DNA of 64,000 nt from Herpetosiphon geysericola (GTDB lineage Bacteria; Chloroflexota; Chloroflexia; Chloroflexales; Herpetosiphonaceae): the NCBI RefSeq assembly GCF_001306135.1, contig NZ_LGKP01000035.1, positions 310,001 through 374,000 on the forward strand, read 5' to 3'. The notes beneath the pieces were generated by a model. That model saw only the letters and a program-made list of their open reading frames with translations, did no database searches and was not told the origin of the DNA. Positions 43,013 through 51,782 of this stretch are shown one piece after another. Each line of letters starts with the position of its first letter. The stretch's first letter is position 1. The position numbers and the translations under genes are program-made.

Positions 43013-43621
43013 ATGCCATCAGCCAAGTATTACAACCAGCTCCAAATTTTTCAGGCCAAACGCTTAGAACGCGATTACAAACATCTCCTCGCCGAGCCAC
43101 AATACCATGGGCTAGCTCAGTTTTTTCTTGAAGATATGTATGGGCCATATGATTTTCATGCCCGCGATACCCAAGCCCGCCGTTTACACCAATTTATTCA
43201 TTTGGCGCCGGGCTTGAGCATCGAAGATATTGAGGTAACGCTTGATTTGCTCAATCTTACGGTTCGGCTCGATCAGCAGGTTGCCGATTGGCTTGAGCAC
43301 AATGGCGTAACGCTACCATTTACAGAAGCTCAATATGAAGAGGCCTATTATCGGGTCAATAGTTTTGAGCCACGGGTACGCCAAATCGAGCTGATCAACG
43401 AATCGCTGCGGCGGGTGCATCGCTTATCGCGCATTAGCCTGCTTGGCACGGCGCTCAACAATACCAAAACCTTTGCCAAATTGATGGGCATGGGCGAATT
43501 GCATCGCTTTTTGCGCCGTGGCTATCAGGCCCTGCAACCAGTTCACGATCTCAAGCCCTTTCTGACCCAAGTGACCCATACCGAGCTTGATCGGCTCAAA
43601 CGGATTTATCGTTTGGTATAG
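43013..43621 (+). CDS. Conserved small helical protein (FFLEDMYGP motif)
   Basis: A protein of about 202 residues, helical and without membrane segments. The motif AQFFLEDMYGPYDFHARD near residue 40 matches a conserved protein family of unknown function found in many bacteria; I recall it as a DUF but cannot name it with certainty. The start is uncertain: ATG at 43013 or GTG at 43001, neither with a good binding site; a TACAAT at 42968-42973 may be the -10 box. The last 16 bases overlap the end of the convergent murE gene. Confidence 0.75.
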   Translation: MPSAKYYNQLQIFQAKRLERDYKHLLAEPQYHGLAQFFLEDMYGPYDFHARDTQARRLHQFIHLAPGLSIEDIEVTLDLLNLTVRLDQQVADWLEHNGVTLPFTEAQYEEAYYRVNSFEPRVRQIELINESLRRVHRLSRISLLGTALNNTKTFAKLMGMGELHRFLRRGYQALQPVHDLKPFLTQVTHTELDRLKRIYRLV

Positions 43622-45150
43622 CCCAATCCTTGTAAGGCCCGTTCTGCCTCGTGATGTTCGTTCCAATCGATGTCGCCGCTGGCGTAAATGATATTGCCTT
43701 CGTGGCCTTTACCCAGCAAAAGCACCACATCGCCAGCTTTGGCGTTGGCCAGCGCTTGCTCAATCGCTGTCCGGCGATCGGGAATTAGCCAGCAGTTTTG
43801 GTCGATAATTTTGCCCTCTGCTTGTGCTCCCGCCGCAATTTCCTGCAAAATCTGCATTGAATCTTCGGCGCGGGGATCTTCATCGGTCAGATACAGCAGA
43901 TCGCACCATTTGGCGGCAATTTGGCCTTGAATTGGGCGTTTGGCCCGATCGCGCTCGCCTGCCGAGCCAAAGACCGCAATCAAATTGCCTTGGGTCAAGG
44001 GGCGGAGCATGCTCATCACTTGCTCGAACGAATCGGGGTTGTGAGCATAATCGACCAGCACGCTAAATGGCTGACCAAGCTCAACTTGCTCCATCCGTCC
44101 GTTGATGCCAGCAATCGCTTCGAGCCGCTGAATCGCCGCCGCCAAATCAACCCCGCGAGCCACACACACGCTCAGCGCCGCCAGCACATTGTAGACATAA
44201 AATGTGCCGACTAATTGCAAATTCAGCTTGAACGTGCCTTGGGGAGTTTGGGCCGTGAAGCGCAGGCCTTTGCTGGTTGAAACAATCTCGGTTGCGCGCA
44301 AATCGGCTTCAGCATGAATTGCATAGCTTAATTGACGCACCTGGTTGCCAGCCGCCAGCCGATATTGCTCAGCATGCGGATCATCTGCATTGACGATTGC
44401 CACTTTTTCGACCGTCGTAGTTTGGCCAAGAATTGCTTTTTGGCTGGGGCTGGTTGCCAGTAAATGAAATAATTGGGCTTTATCGGCGCGATATTGCTCG
44501 ACCGTGCCATGGTAATCGAGGTGTTCGTGGGTCACATTGGTAATTAATGCCACATCGTAGGCACAATCGCCAAGCCGATTCCAACGCTGCGATAAGCCAT
44601 GCGAAGTGCTTTCAACCACTGCATAGCGACAGCCAGCAGCCACCATCTCGCGCAGCATGGCCTGAATCTCCAAGGCTTCGGGGGTCGATTGGCGGGTTTT
44701 GTTGGCCCATTGACGTGGGCCAATTTTAAAATCGACGGTGCTCATAAAGCCAACCAACTCGCCGCTGGCTTCCAAGGCTGCCGCCGTTAAAAAGGTAGTC
44801 GTGGTCTTGCCCTTTGAGCCAGTAATCCCAATCACTTCTAATTGGTTGGCAGGGTAATCGTAAAAGGCAGCGGCAATTGGCGAAAGCGCCACTTTGGCAT
44901 CGGCAACCAAGGCCGAGGGAATGCTGGCTGGTGGTGCTTGATTGGGATCATCATAGACCACCGCCACCGCGCCTTGCTCCAAGGCCGCCGCAATATAGCG
45001 ATGGCCATCGACGTGCACACCGTTGATCGCCACAAACAGCGCGCCTGGCGTAACCTTGCGTGAATCATAGGCCACGTTGCTAATGCTCGTGCTGTGATCT
45101 CCAGCGGCTTGATGGGCAACATGCAATAAAAGTTCAGCCAACGATTTCAT
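43606..45150 (-). CDS. murE: UDP-N-acetylmuramoyl-tripeptide ligase MurE
   Basis: A 514-residue Mur ligase that adds the third, diamino residue to UDP-MurNAc-L-Ala-D-Glu. It has the UMP-substrate domain (AYDSRKVTPGALFVA), the ATP loop GITGSKGKTTTT, the central ESTSHGL and NVTHEHLDYH motifs, and the C-terminal VDYAHNPDS. The substrate-recognition site reads DEDPR (Asp at about 423) where DAP-adding enzymes have DNPR. The start is the ATG at 45150, seven bases after AGGA. It is the third gene of a unit with PIG-L and FemABX, nine bases behind FemABX. Confidence 0.95.
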   Translation of the reverse strand: MKSLAELLLHVAHQAAGDHSTSISNVAYDSRKVTPGALFVAINGVHVDGHRYIAAALEQGAVAVVYDDPNQAPPASIPSALVADAKVALSPIAAAFYDYPANQLEVIGITGSKGKTTTTFLTAAALEASGELVGFMSTVDFKIGPRQWANKTRQSTPEALEIQAMLREMVAAGCRYAVVESTSHGLSQRWNRLGDCAYDVALITNVTHEHLDYHGTVEQYRADKAQLFHLLATSPSQKAILGQTTTVEKVAIVNADDPHAEQYRLAAGNQVRQLSYAIHAEADLRATEIVSTSKGLRFTAQTPQGTFKLNLQLVGTFYVYNVLAALSVCVARGVDLAAAIQRLEAIAGINGRMEQVELGQPFSVLVDYAHNPDSFEQVMSMLRPLTQGNLIAVFGSAGERDRAKRPIQGQIAAKWCDLLYLTDEDPRAEDSMQILQEIAAGAQAEGKIIDQNCWLIPDRRTAIEQALANAKAGDVVLLLGKGHEGNIIYASGDIDWNEHHEAERALQGLGYTKR

Positions 45151-45159
45151 CAATTATTC

Positions 45160-46224
45160 CTATTCAGAACGACGGCGCTGCCAAAGCCAATACGCCGGAC
45201 GCAAGAAAACACGGTCATAGGCTGGCAGATAGCGGACTGGTTGGCCGCCCCAGCCTTTTTTGAAGCGATAGACCCCGGCCATGCCCGTTGCTTGTGCCGC
45301 TTGTTCTAAGCGTTCGCGCTCAGCAGGGTCAGTCGTGGTTTCAAGGGCTAAGAATGCTTCGGGAATGCCCCAAAAATCGTAGAGCGTGCACCCACGTTGT
45401 TTGGCCCAAGTGATTGCAGCCCATTGCAAGGCATGGCTGGCGGCAAATTTCAGGCCTTCTTCGTTGGTGCCGCTATACATATATTGGGCTTCAGCGCCTT
45501 GGGCAAAGACCAAAAAGCTACCAATCACCCGACCTTCGCGCTCAGCAATCAGCAAGCGGGCTGCACCATCGGGCTGATCGCCGCCAAACAAACGCCAAGC
45601 TTGCGCATAATACTCGCGGCTATGAATGCCAAACTTAGCGCGTTGGCTGGTAGCTTGCATAATTGCATAAAACTGGTCGAGATCGGCCTCGGTTGTGCCA
45701 ACCCGAATTGTTACGCCTTGGCGCTCGGCGCGGCGTACATCGGCGCGATGGCCTTTGCTTGCTTGGGCTTGCAAGGCTGCTAACTCTGGCTCCAGCTGAA
45801 GGTGAATCGAGGCGCTAGGCTGCATACTGCTGCTTGGCTCGTAGCCCGCCAACAATAGCTCAGAATGGAGTTGATCAGGCGTTCCTGCATCAAGCAGATT
45901 TGGCTCTAGGCGCAAAAATGCCGCCCAACGCTTGCGGGCCAAGCGCTCCAAACTTTGCAACAACAAGCGATTTGCTGCTTGATCAGCTGACCAAATTGGG
46001 CCTCGCGGCACATAAGCCACCCGCAAGCCATATTGCGAGCGCCACAACACCTGTGCTCCGGCGCAAAACCCATGCTGATTGTAGATGGCGATGCGTTGGG
46101 GTTGCCAGCCAAATTGGGCTTTGAGCTGGCCCCATTCTGCTTGTTGTAAGAGATGGGCTGTGGGCTGAGCTGCCAACTCAGCCGACCACTGAGCGGCATC
46201 AAGCTCGCGTAGCGCAAAACTCAC
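45160..46224 (-). CDS. FemABX peptidyltransferase
   Basis: A protein of about 354 residues with two GNAT-like halves: VLWRSQYGLRVAYVPRGP in the first and GRVIGSFLVFAQGAEAQYMYSGTNEEG and YDFWGIPE in the second, the pattern of Fem enzymes. These transfer amino acids from aminoacyl-tRNA to the side chain of the diamino residue in peptidoglycan precursors. The start is taken as the GTG at 46224, six bases after AGGAGG; it overlaps the PIG-L stop as GTGA, which implies coupled translation. A longer ATG start at 46242 contains the binding site within its codons. Position next to murE supports a role in the peptide bridge. Confidence 0.92.
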   Translation of the reverse strand: MSFALRELDAAQWSAELAAQPTAHLLQQAEWGQLKAQFGWQPQRIAIYNQHGFCAGAQVLWRSQYGLRVAYVPRGPIWSADQAANRLLLQSLERLARKRWAAFLRLEPNLLDAGTPDQLHSELLLAGYEPSSSMQPSASIHLQLEPELAALQAQASKGHRADVRRAERQGVTIRVGTTEADLDQFYAIMQATSQRAKFGIHSREYYAQAWRLFGGDQPDGAARLLIAEREGRVIGSFLVFAQGAEAQYMYSGTNEEGLKFAASHALQWAAITWAKQRGCTLYDFWGIPEAFLALETTTDPAERERLEQAAQATGMAGVYRFKKGWGGQPVRYLPAYDRVFLRPAYWLWQRRRSE

Positions 46225-46955
46225 GCTTGGCCTCCTCGCCATAACCGTTCAGCAAAACCGTGTTCGGCCACGCTGGCTGCATAAGCGCGTAGCTCTTGCT
46301 GCATTGATTCGACGGTGCCAAACAACTCAACCATTTGGCTGGCATAATCGGCAACCGCAGCAAGTTTGGTGGCTAAGGTTTGCTCGATTTGAATGACTTG
46401 ATCAAGCGTTGGTTGAACTTGGGCCAAGCGGTGCTCGCGGGCATTGTTGCGGGCAGAATAGGGCAAATCTTCATACCAACCCACGTTTGATAATACCTTT
46501 GCTGCCACGCCATGGGTAATTTGATGATCAACGTGATTACCAACCGCCAAAGGTGCATACCACTGCGCAGCAGGATATTGCTTAGCGAGATCCTGAAGTT
46601 GGCTGGTTAAACTTTCCCACAGCAAATCGTTGGGCATTGGCGTGCCAAAAATCGCCTCGACAGAATCATAGGCAGCGTGGCGATAAATCGCATCGTGTTG
46701 CTCAAGGAAGAGCAAATCTGCTCCAAGCCGATCGGCAGCAGCTTGATCTTCTGCTCGACGAATGGCAATCGGATCGCTGGCTGCACCCCAACGTTCGTGC
46801 AGATAGGCAGCAAAACTGTTGAGTTCGCCGCTCGGTGGTGCACTGCAAATCGTAACGATCAAACAACGCTCGCCAGCAGCATGCCAACCAGCCAGCGCAC
46901 CGCCAAGCGAGAGCGCCGCATCATCGAAATGCGGTGATAAACAAATGTGTTGATA
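46221..46955 (-). CDS. PIG-L/LmbE-family deacetylase
   Basis: A protein of about 244 residues with the zinc motif SPHFDDAALSLGG near the N-terminus and the later NHVDHQ. Family members remove acetyl groups from N-acetylglucosamine-type substrates. The PHFDD variant differs from the AHPDD of bacillithiol- and mycothiol-pathway enzymes. The start is the ATG at 46955; no ribosome binding site is evident because the upstream sequence is heptad repeat (words agagcat and agaacat when read on the plus strand). First gene of the PIG-L/FemABX/MurE unit, so a cell-wall sugar is a plausible substrate. Confidence 0.88.
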   Translation of the reverse strand, partial: YQHICLSPHFDDAALSLGGALAGWHAAGERCLIVTICSAPPSGELNSFAAYLHERWGAASDPIAIRRAEDQAAADRLGADLLFLEQHDAIYRHAAYDSVEAIFGTPMPNDLLWESLTSQLQDLAKQYPAAQWYAPLAVGNHVDHQITHGVAAKVLSNVGWYEDLPYSARNNAREHRLAQVQPTLDQVIQIEQTLATKLAAVADYASQMVELFGTVESMQQELRAYAASVAEHGFAERLWRGGQA

Positions 46956-46959
46956 CATA

Positions 46960-47172
46960 AGCACACAGAACATAGAGCATAGAGCATAGCTGCCTTATGC
47001 GTATGTTCGGCTCCTTGTTACTAACTAGATGGGGATCGGGGATCGGTTGTTGGGGATCGGCAATTAAGCTAACGCAATCCTTCGTGTTCTTCGTGGCTAA
47101 GAAGCCCAAATCTTGGCCCAACCACCGATCCCAATTTCATCCTTCATCCCTCATCCTTCATCCTTTGTGCTA
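46960..47172. repeat. Heptad tract between the HEAT-protein stop and the PIG-L start
   Basis: From 46960 the plus strand reads agcacac, agaacat, agagcat, agagcat, then after weaker units tggggat, cggggat, cggttgt, tggggat (47030-47057). At 47136-47163 it reads ttcatcc, ttcatcc, ctcatcc, ttcatcc. It fills the whole gap: one end touches the PIG-L start region and the other the stop codon of the HEAT-repeat gene (47170-47172). A piece ccttcgtgttcttcgtgg near 47079-47096 belongs to the cgaagaaca family. Confidence 0.75.
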
Positions 47173-48177
47173 TTCTTCGTCGTCCTCGCCATACCAATAA
47201 TCGTCTTCGTCCTCATCGTCGTCGTCGATTGGCAGCGATTGCATGGGGTCGTCGAAGAATTGGAGTTCTTTGAGTGCCTCGACTGCTGCTTCGCGGCGCA
47301 CGCCCTCGACTTCTTTAATTAGTTGTTCAAGAAAGCGGCGGGCAGCTGAACCACCAATTTGGCCAAGCGCCCACATAGCGGTGGTTGCGACTTCGATGTC
47401 GCCATCGGCGGTAGCGCGAGCCACGTGATTAACGATCGATTCGGCCAAATCGCCAAGCTCGCCTGCTGCCCGCACAGCTTCGAAACGCAACAATGGCTCG
47501 TTGGAACGCAACCCGTTCGTCACCGTTGGCAACCATTGATCTAAGCCAGTGCGGCCCATGGCACACAGCGCGGCAGCTTGCCAACCATCATCATAGCGTT
47601 GGTAGGCTGCACCAATTTCTTGATTGACGCGGGGATCGCTATCGGCCAAATAGCCTAAGGTTTCCAAGAGCCGTTGGCGCACCAAGGTCGAAGTTTGCTG
47701 ATCGTCGTAGGCGGCCCAGAGGTGCTGCGCCAATTCGTTGCTGGTGCGCTGATCTAAACTGCCTTCGCCAGCGCGCAAAGCCCATGCACCAAGCGTGATT
47801 GCTGCATTAGCCCGCACACCATCGTCTGCATCGTTAACCAACAATTCGCTTAAACGCCGCAAACTAGAGCGGCGGGTATCCTCGGCCATTCCTTTGACGG
47901 CGGCAATTCGAATCGCTGGATCTTGGTCGGTGAGCAAAATGCTAAACACTTCGCGAAAATCAAGCTCTAGGCTAGCCTCGGCTACTTCTTGCATTGCTTG
48001 GGCCAAGTTGCGGCGATGGCTTGGCTCGATGCGAGTCCATTCAAATTCAAAAGTATCAGCTTCATCTTGGTCAAGGTCGTTAAAAACTTTGAGTTCGCTC
48101 AGCACGATTGGGCGATTATGATCGCCAATTTCGATGATTGCTGCTTCAATATCGCGTTCATTTTGTTCTTCGGTCAT
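47170..48177 (-). CDS. HEAT-repeat protein with acidic tail
   Basis: A 335-residue cytoplasmic alpha-solenoid. Helix pairs of HEAT type are clear, for example DPAIRIAAVKGMAEDTR, DGVRANAAITLGAWALR and IEVATTAMWALGQIGGSAARR. The last 25 residues are almost all Asp and Glu with a few Tyr and Trp. Such proteins are binding platforms, and no catalytic residues are seen. AAGGTGAG precedes the ATG. It is read toward the PIG-L unit across a heptad tract. Confidence 0.9.
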   Translation of the reverse strand: MTEEQNERDIEAAIIEIGDHNRPIVLSELKVFNDLDQDEADTFEFEWTRIEPSHRRNLAQAMQEVAEASLELDFREVFSILLTDQDPAIRIAAVKGMAEDTRRSSLRRLSELLVNDADDGVRANAAITLGAWALRAGEGSLDQRTSNELAQHLWAAYDDQQTSTLVRQRLLETLGYLADSDPRVNQEIGAAYQRYDDGWQAAALCAMGRTGLDQWLPTVTNGLRSNEPLLRFEAVRAAGELGDLAESIVNHVARATADGDIEVATTAMWALGQIGGSAARRFLEQLIKEVEGVRREAAVEALKELQFFDDPMQSLPIDDDDEDEDDYWYGEDDEE

Positions 48178-48366
48178 ATCTCACCTTCGTGATAGCATTG
48201 CATTTTAGTCTACCACGGATAGATCACCGACAGCTACTAATGATTTCGTAGTAGATTGGGTTGCTTGCTACCCAATTTAATGTACTGGGATTCACTATCA
48301 TTTGTTGTGATCCCTTGGTTTTCCACCCTTCCGTCCCGCCAGCGGGAGACGCAGGGGGTTTTGCAC
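48178..48366. other. Intergenic left part with dispersed repeat, no gene
   Basis: Upstream region of the HEAT-protein gene. It contains copy 2 of the CCACCCTTCCGTCCCG repeat at 48323-48358. No coding frame is credible and no clear promoter hexamers were picked out. Confidence 0.5.
48323..48358. repeat. Dispersed repeat with CCACCCTTCCGTCCCG core, copy 2
   Basis: The core at 48323-48338 is identical to copy 1 at 5052-5067. After a three-base spacer comes GCGGGAGAC (48342-48350) and then GCAGGGGG. The cores are 43 kb apart in the same orientation. Confidence 0.65.
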
Positions 48367-48548
48367 GAGGGGTCGGGGGTCAGGGGCTGGGGATCAGTAT
48401 CCCGTGCTGTGCCACCCTCTGTTGCCAACCCCAATGATTTTCCGATAGCCAACATCCTATGTCCCATAGCCTGTGCTTCGTGGTTTCCGTAACCTGCTCC
48501 CGAACTGCTGGCCCCTGATCCCCGACCCCCGAATCCTGATCCCTACTT
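48367..48548. repeat. Degenerate heptad tract of 26 units with inverted G-rich and C-rich arms
   Basis: Counting in sevens from 48367: gaggggt, cgggggt, caggggc, tggggat; then, in the same register, gatagcc, aacatcc, tatgtcc, catagcc (48444-48471) and cctgatc, cccgacc, cccgaat, cctgatc, cctactt (48514-48548). The G-rich start and C-rich end are roughly complementary. The end runs into the stop codon of the deacetylase gene. Confidence 0.78.
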
Positions 48549-49682
48549 CCGTTCGTAGCGCCGAACTTCGAGATCTGGTTGCAAGCGGCCTTGTTGCTCT
48601 TCGCCAAGGGTTTCTTCGCTGGGCACGGTAATCGTGTCGGGGTCGCCATCGGAAATAAATTTAAGGTCAGGCCGTTCTTCAAACAGCTGATACCAATATT
48701 CCAATTGCGAATCGATAGCTTGGGTGCGGCGAATGTGGTAGGGATCGAAGGTTTGCGAATAGGGCGAAGGGCTGGCTCCACCAGTTACATCGACGGCGGC
48801 GCTCAAGGTGTAGCTTTCGCCTTCCGATTCGCCTTCGCGGACTAAGCCCTCGTTGGCTGGAAACATACCCAAGGGATAGCTGAGGCTAGTGACTTGATAG
48901 CCATCGCCGATGCGCTCTTCAAGCTCTTTGATTGAGAAGGCCAATTGCCATTGAATCTGTTCTTCATCTGCTTCGTCGAGGCGTTGGTGGGTATAGGTAT
49001 GGGTGCCAACCTCGCCGCCCAAGGCCACAATTTCTTGCAGCTTTTTGGTTGCCAACTCTGGCTGACCAAACAACACTCGTTCCTTAACATCAACATCGAT
49101 CAACGGGAAGAACACACCAATCGCTGGAAAATCTGGGTGTTCGGCGGCAAATGCCTGCAAAATGCCCATGGCCGACGTTGGGTCGATTGTGCCATCTTCG
49201 AGATAGCGGAACTGGCCGTCTGATGAATCATCGAAGGTCAGCACGACTGGCGATTTGCCCAAGGGCACGGTGATATTGTTGTTAACCAAATCGCGCAAGG
49301 TCATTGGGTAAAAATTATTAGCATACAACCACTCTAAATCCTCGCGCAGCTTCTCGGGCGAGCGGCTATACTCTGCATCGGGCGATTCAATTAAGTGATA
49401 TTCTAAGACCAACACCCAGCCAATCTCGTTGGGCGCATATTTAGCGAGATCCGCATCGCTCAAGCCAGCAGGAGTTGGCGAGGCAGCGGGGGTTGCTGTT
49501 GCGGCGGGCGTTGGCGAAGCAGCCGTCGTTGGCGAGGCGGCAGTGGTTGGGCTAGCAGCAACAGTTGTGGTTGCTGTTGGAGCTTGAGTTTGGGGCGCTT
49601 CAGTGGCAGTACCTTGACCGCAGCTAAGCAACACCCCACAAACCGTCAAACCCCACAGTCCACGAATCCAACGTCGAATCAT
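48543..49682 (-). CDS. Lipoprotein polysaccharide deacetylase (NodB domain)
   Basis: A protein of about 379 residues. The N-terminus is a lipoprotein signal with lipobox LLSC, then an Ala/Ser/Pro/Thr linker of about 60 residues (repeats of the AASPT type), then a NodB-type domain with the metal and catalytic motif TFDDSSD, the HTYTH zinc motif and the SYPLG segment. It should act on acetylated glycans at the cell surface. The start is the ATG at 49682, 10 bases after AAGGAG; upstream in-frame starts would give a poor signal. It is read toward the HEAT-protein gene across a heptad tract. Confidence 0.9.
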   Translation of the reverse strand: MIRRWIRGLWGLTVCGVLLSCGQGTATEAPQTQAPTATTTVAASPTTAASPTTAASPTPAATATPAASPTPAGLSDADLAKYAPNEIGWVLVLEYHLIESPDAEYSRSPEKLREDLEWLYANNFYPMTLRDLVNNNITVPLGKSPVVLTFDDSSDGQFRYLEDGTIDPTSAMGILQAFAAEHPDFPAIGVFFPLIDVDVKERVLFGQPELATKKLQEIVALGGEVGTHTYTHQRLDEADEEQIQWQLAFSIKELEERIGDGYQVTSLSYPLGMFPANEGLVREGESEGESYTLSAAVDVTGGASPSPYSQTFDPYHIRRTQAIDSQLEYWYQLFEERPDLKFISDGDPDTITVPSEETLGEEQQGRLQPDLEVRRYERK

Positions 49683-49864
49683 GCCTACAGTACTCCTTAT
49701 CTTTGCGATCAGCACCACGATCTTGTGCTATTATCGTGCGCGATTCTATGTTAATCATCATACTCGATCTTGCCGACCCACCGTAGCGCGAGAGAAGCGT
49801 GAGAAGCTGACAAATTCCTGAGACAGTTCCGCTAAGGCGCGGTTTGTTAACTGGAGGACTGCCC

Positions 49865-51769
49865 ATGGCCTTCGCCACACCCGAACAGGTGCACCGTTAC
49901 CCTCGTCGGTTCAAATGGATTTTTGAGGTGCTTTGTACCGTCCTCGTCGTCGTTGCTGTGGTGCGCTGGGGACGTGCCGTTTTGCAGTATCTCTGGGATA
50001 GCCGCAACATCAACGCCGCCTTTATCGCTCGCGACACCTTTTACGAACCAGTGGTTAACTGGTTCAATCAAACTGGCCAATCGCGCCCGCGCATCCGCGA
50101 CTTGCTCGATCTTGCGCCCTCGTTTGGCTGGTTGGGCTTAGCCTTGCTCGTGGTTGTGTTTGTTCGTAATTTCTTCCCCACAATTCGCACGAGTAGCCGT
50201 GGTATTTTAATTGAATGGGGCAATGGTTGGTTGCCCGTTGGTTGGGAGCAAGTGAGTGGCTTGCGGGTTACCGAGGATCTCTCAGGCGAACGCTTTGTGC
50301 TGTTGTTGCAAACCAACAATAAAGCCTTGACCAGTTGGCATCGTTTTTATAGCTTGCTTTATCGGTTTAGTTTGCGCCGTGGGGTGCTGATTACCTCGGG
50401 CATATCCGATTTTCTGCCGTTGGTGCGCATGCTCACCAGCGAGCTTGAACAGGTGGCGCGCCAAACCAAACAACCTGCGGTTAAGCTTGATGAAAAGGCT
50501 TCCTCGCCGTTGTTTCAACTGTTGCTCAGTCCGGCTGGCTTTTTCAGCCGCCGCTCCAAGAGCGACAAAGACTATGTGGAATACGCCACCCAAGCAGGCC
50601 TGACCGCCCAACCTGGCCGCGTCGCCAGCATTATGGCTACCTACCCTAAGCGCATTAGCACCTTATTGGTTGGGGGCACTGCAATCATGGCGGTGCTCGG
50701 GCTACTACGTGTGCTCGATATGCTGCGTCAATGGATTGGCCTGAGCTTTGGCTTAGGCGGTATTTTTAGCAGCGCTCCCTTGCCGCTTGATCAAAGTGTT
50801 TGGTGGCTGCCAGTTGCCGCAGTGCTCTTGCTGATCGTTTTAATTCCTATGTTGGTCGTGGTGCGCAACATTCTGCCCGATATTGAATCGCGCCAAGAAG
50901 GCTTGATGGTGCGCTATTTCAACCGCTGGCTGCTGGTGCGTTGGGAAGAAATTATTGCGGTTAAAACGGCCAGCCTCTCGGAAGATAACCATGTGGTGCT
51001 GATCCAAACCACCAACCAAAGTTTGAAGTTGATGCATCATCTTTCGTCATTGCTGTTCGATGGCTCGAATGCCCGTGGGGTCTTATTAACCTCAGCCTTG
51101 AGCGTCTACGATCCCTTGGTGCAGCAAATTGTGCTCGAAGTTTCGCGCCGCCAACGACCGAACGACCAAGATGAAGGTATCTTGACCGAAGACGCGCCAG
51201 CCTGGTTGTTGCGCTTGATGTTCAAGCCTAGCGAGGCGATCGATCGCATGGTTTCCAACATTTTGCGCCGCGAAGATAGCGACAAAATTAAGTTTGAGAC
51301 GATGCTCACGCTTGGTCGGCCAATGCTTTGGCTGGCTGCAATCCCCACATTAATGCTTTTAGTTGAGCGCCATATCAACGGCGTGCACTATCCAACCGTT
51401 GGTTCAATTATCAATGTTTTGATTTTTGCTGGCTTCTGTTTGTTGGAATACCCAATTGCCGCCGCTGTTGCCCGCTTCAGCGAACGCAATATGGATGGCG
51501 ATGCCCACTTGGCCCGCCCATTCTACCTTTACCCAACCGCCCAATTGCCGCGCATTGTCGTGATGTTGGGCGCATTGTTGCTGCTGGTCTTAAATGTACC
51601 CTTGTTGCCAATTTTGCTCTGGATTGGCGCAGCAATTTGGTCATTCCTGCTGACTTCTGGTTTGTGGGAAGGGCTGTATGGCTGGAGTGGTGGTAAATTA
51701 TTAGGGATTGGCGCAATTCCTGCAATTATTCAGGTGATCGCGCTGATGATGTGGGCTTCGATGAGTTAA
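49865..51769 (+). CDS. Membrane protein with two repeated PH-like halves, unknown function
   Basis: A 634-residue protein with hydrophobic segments near residues 22-40, 85-105, 265-290, 310-335, 475-500 and 540-630. Two cytoplasmic modules are clearly repeats of each other: one with GILIEWGNGWLPVGWEQVSG and VLLLQTNNKALTSWHRFYSL, the other with GLMVRYFNRWLLVRWEEIIA and VVLIQTTNQSLKLMHHLSSL. Their strand pattern is like bacterial PH-type domains, which is an inference. The start ATG follows GGAGG by seven bases. The family is otherwise unknown to me. Confidence 0.8.
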   Translation: MAFATPEQVHRYPRRFKWIFEVLCTVLVVVAVVRWGRAVLQYLWDSRNINAAFIARDTFYEPVVNWFNQTGQSRPRIRDLLDLAPSFGWLGLALLVVVFVRNFFPTIRTSSRGILIEWGNGWLPVGWEQVSGLRVTEDLSGERFVLLLQTNNKALTSWHRFYSLLYRFSLRRGVLITSGISDFLPLVRMLTSELEQVARQTKQPAVKLDEKASSPLFQLLLSPAGFFSRRSKSDKDYVEYATQAGLTAQPGRVASIMATYPKRISTLLVGGTAIMAVLGLLRVLDMLRQWIGLSFGLGGIFSSAPLPLDQSVWWLPVAAVLLLIVLIPMLVVVRNILPDIESRQEGLMVRYFNRWLLVRWEEIIAVKTASLSEDNHVVLIQTTNQSLKLMHHLSSLLFDGSNARGVLLTSALSVYDPLVQQIVLEVSRRQRPNDQDEGILTEDAPAWLLRLMFKPSEAIDRMVSNILRREDSDKIKFETMLTLGRPMLWLAAIPTLMLLVERHINGVHYPTVGSIINVLIFAGFCLLEYPIAAAVARFSERNMDGDAHLARPFYLYPTAQLPRIVVMLGALLLLVLNVPLLPILLWIGAAIWSFLLTSGLWEGLYGWSGGKLLGIGAIPAIIQVIALMMWASMS

Positions 51770-51782
51770 TCTATTGTGTAGC

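Noticed and set aside
46221-46955. BshB of bacillithiol synthesis
   Set aside because: The zinc motif is PHFDD rather than AHPDD and the gene is coupled to FemABX and MurE.
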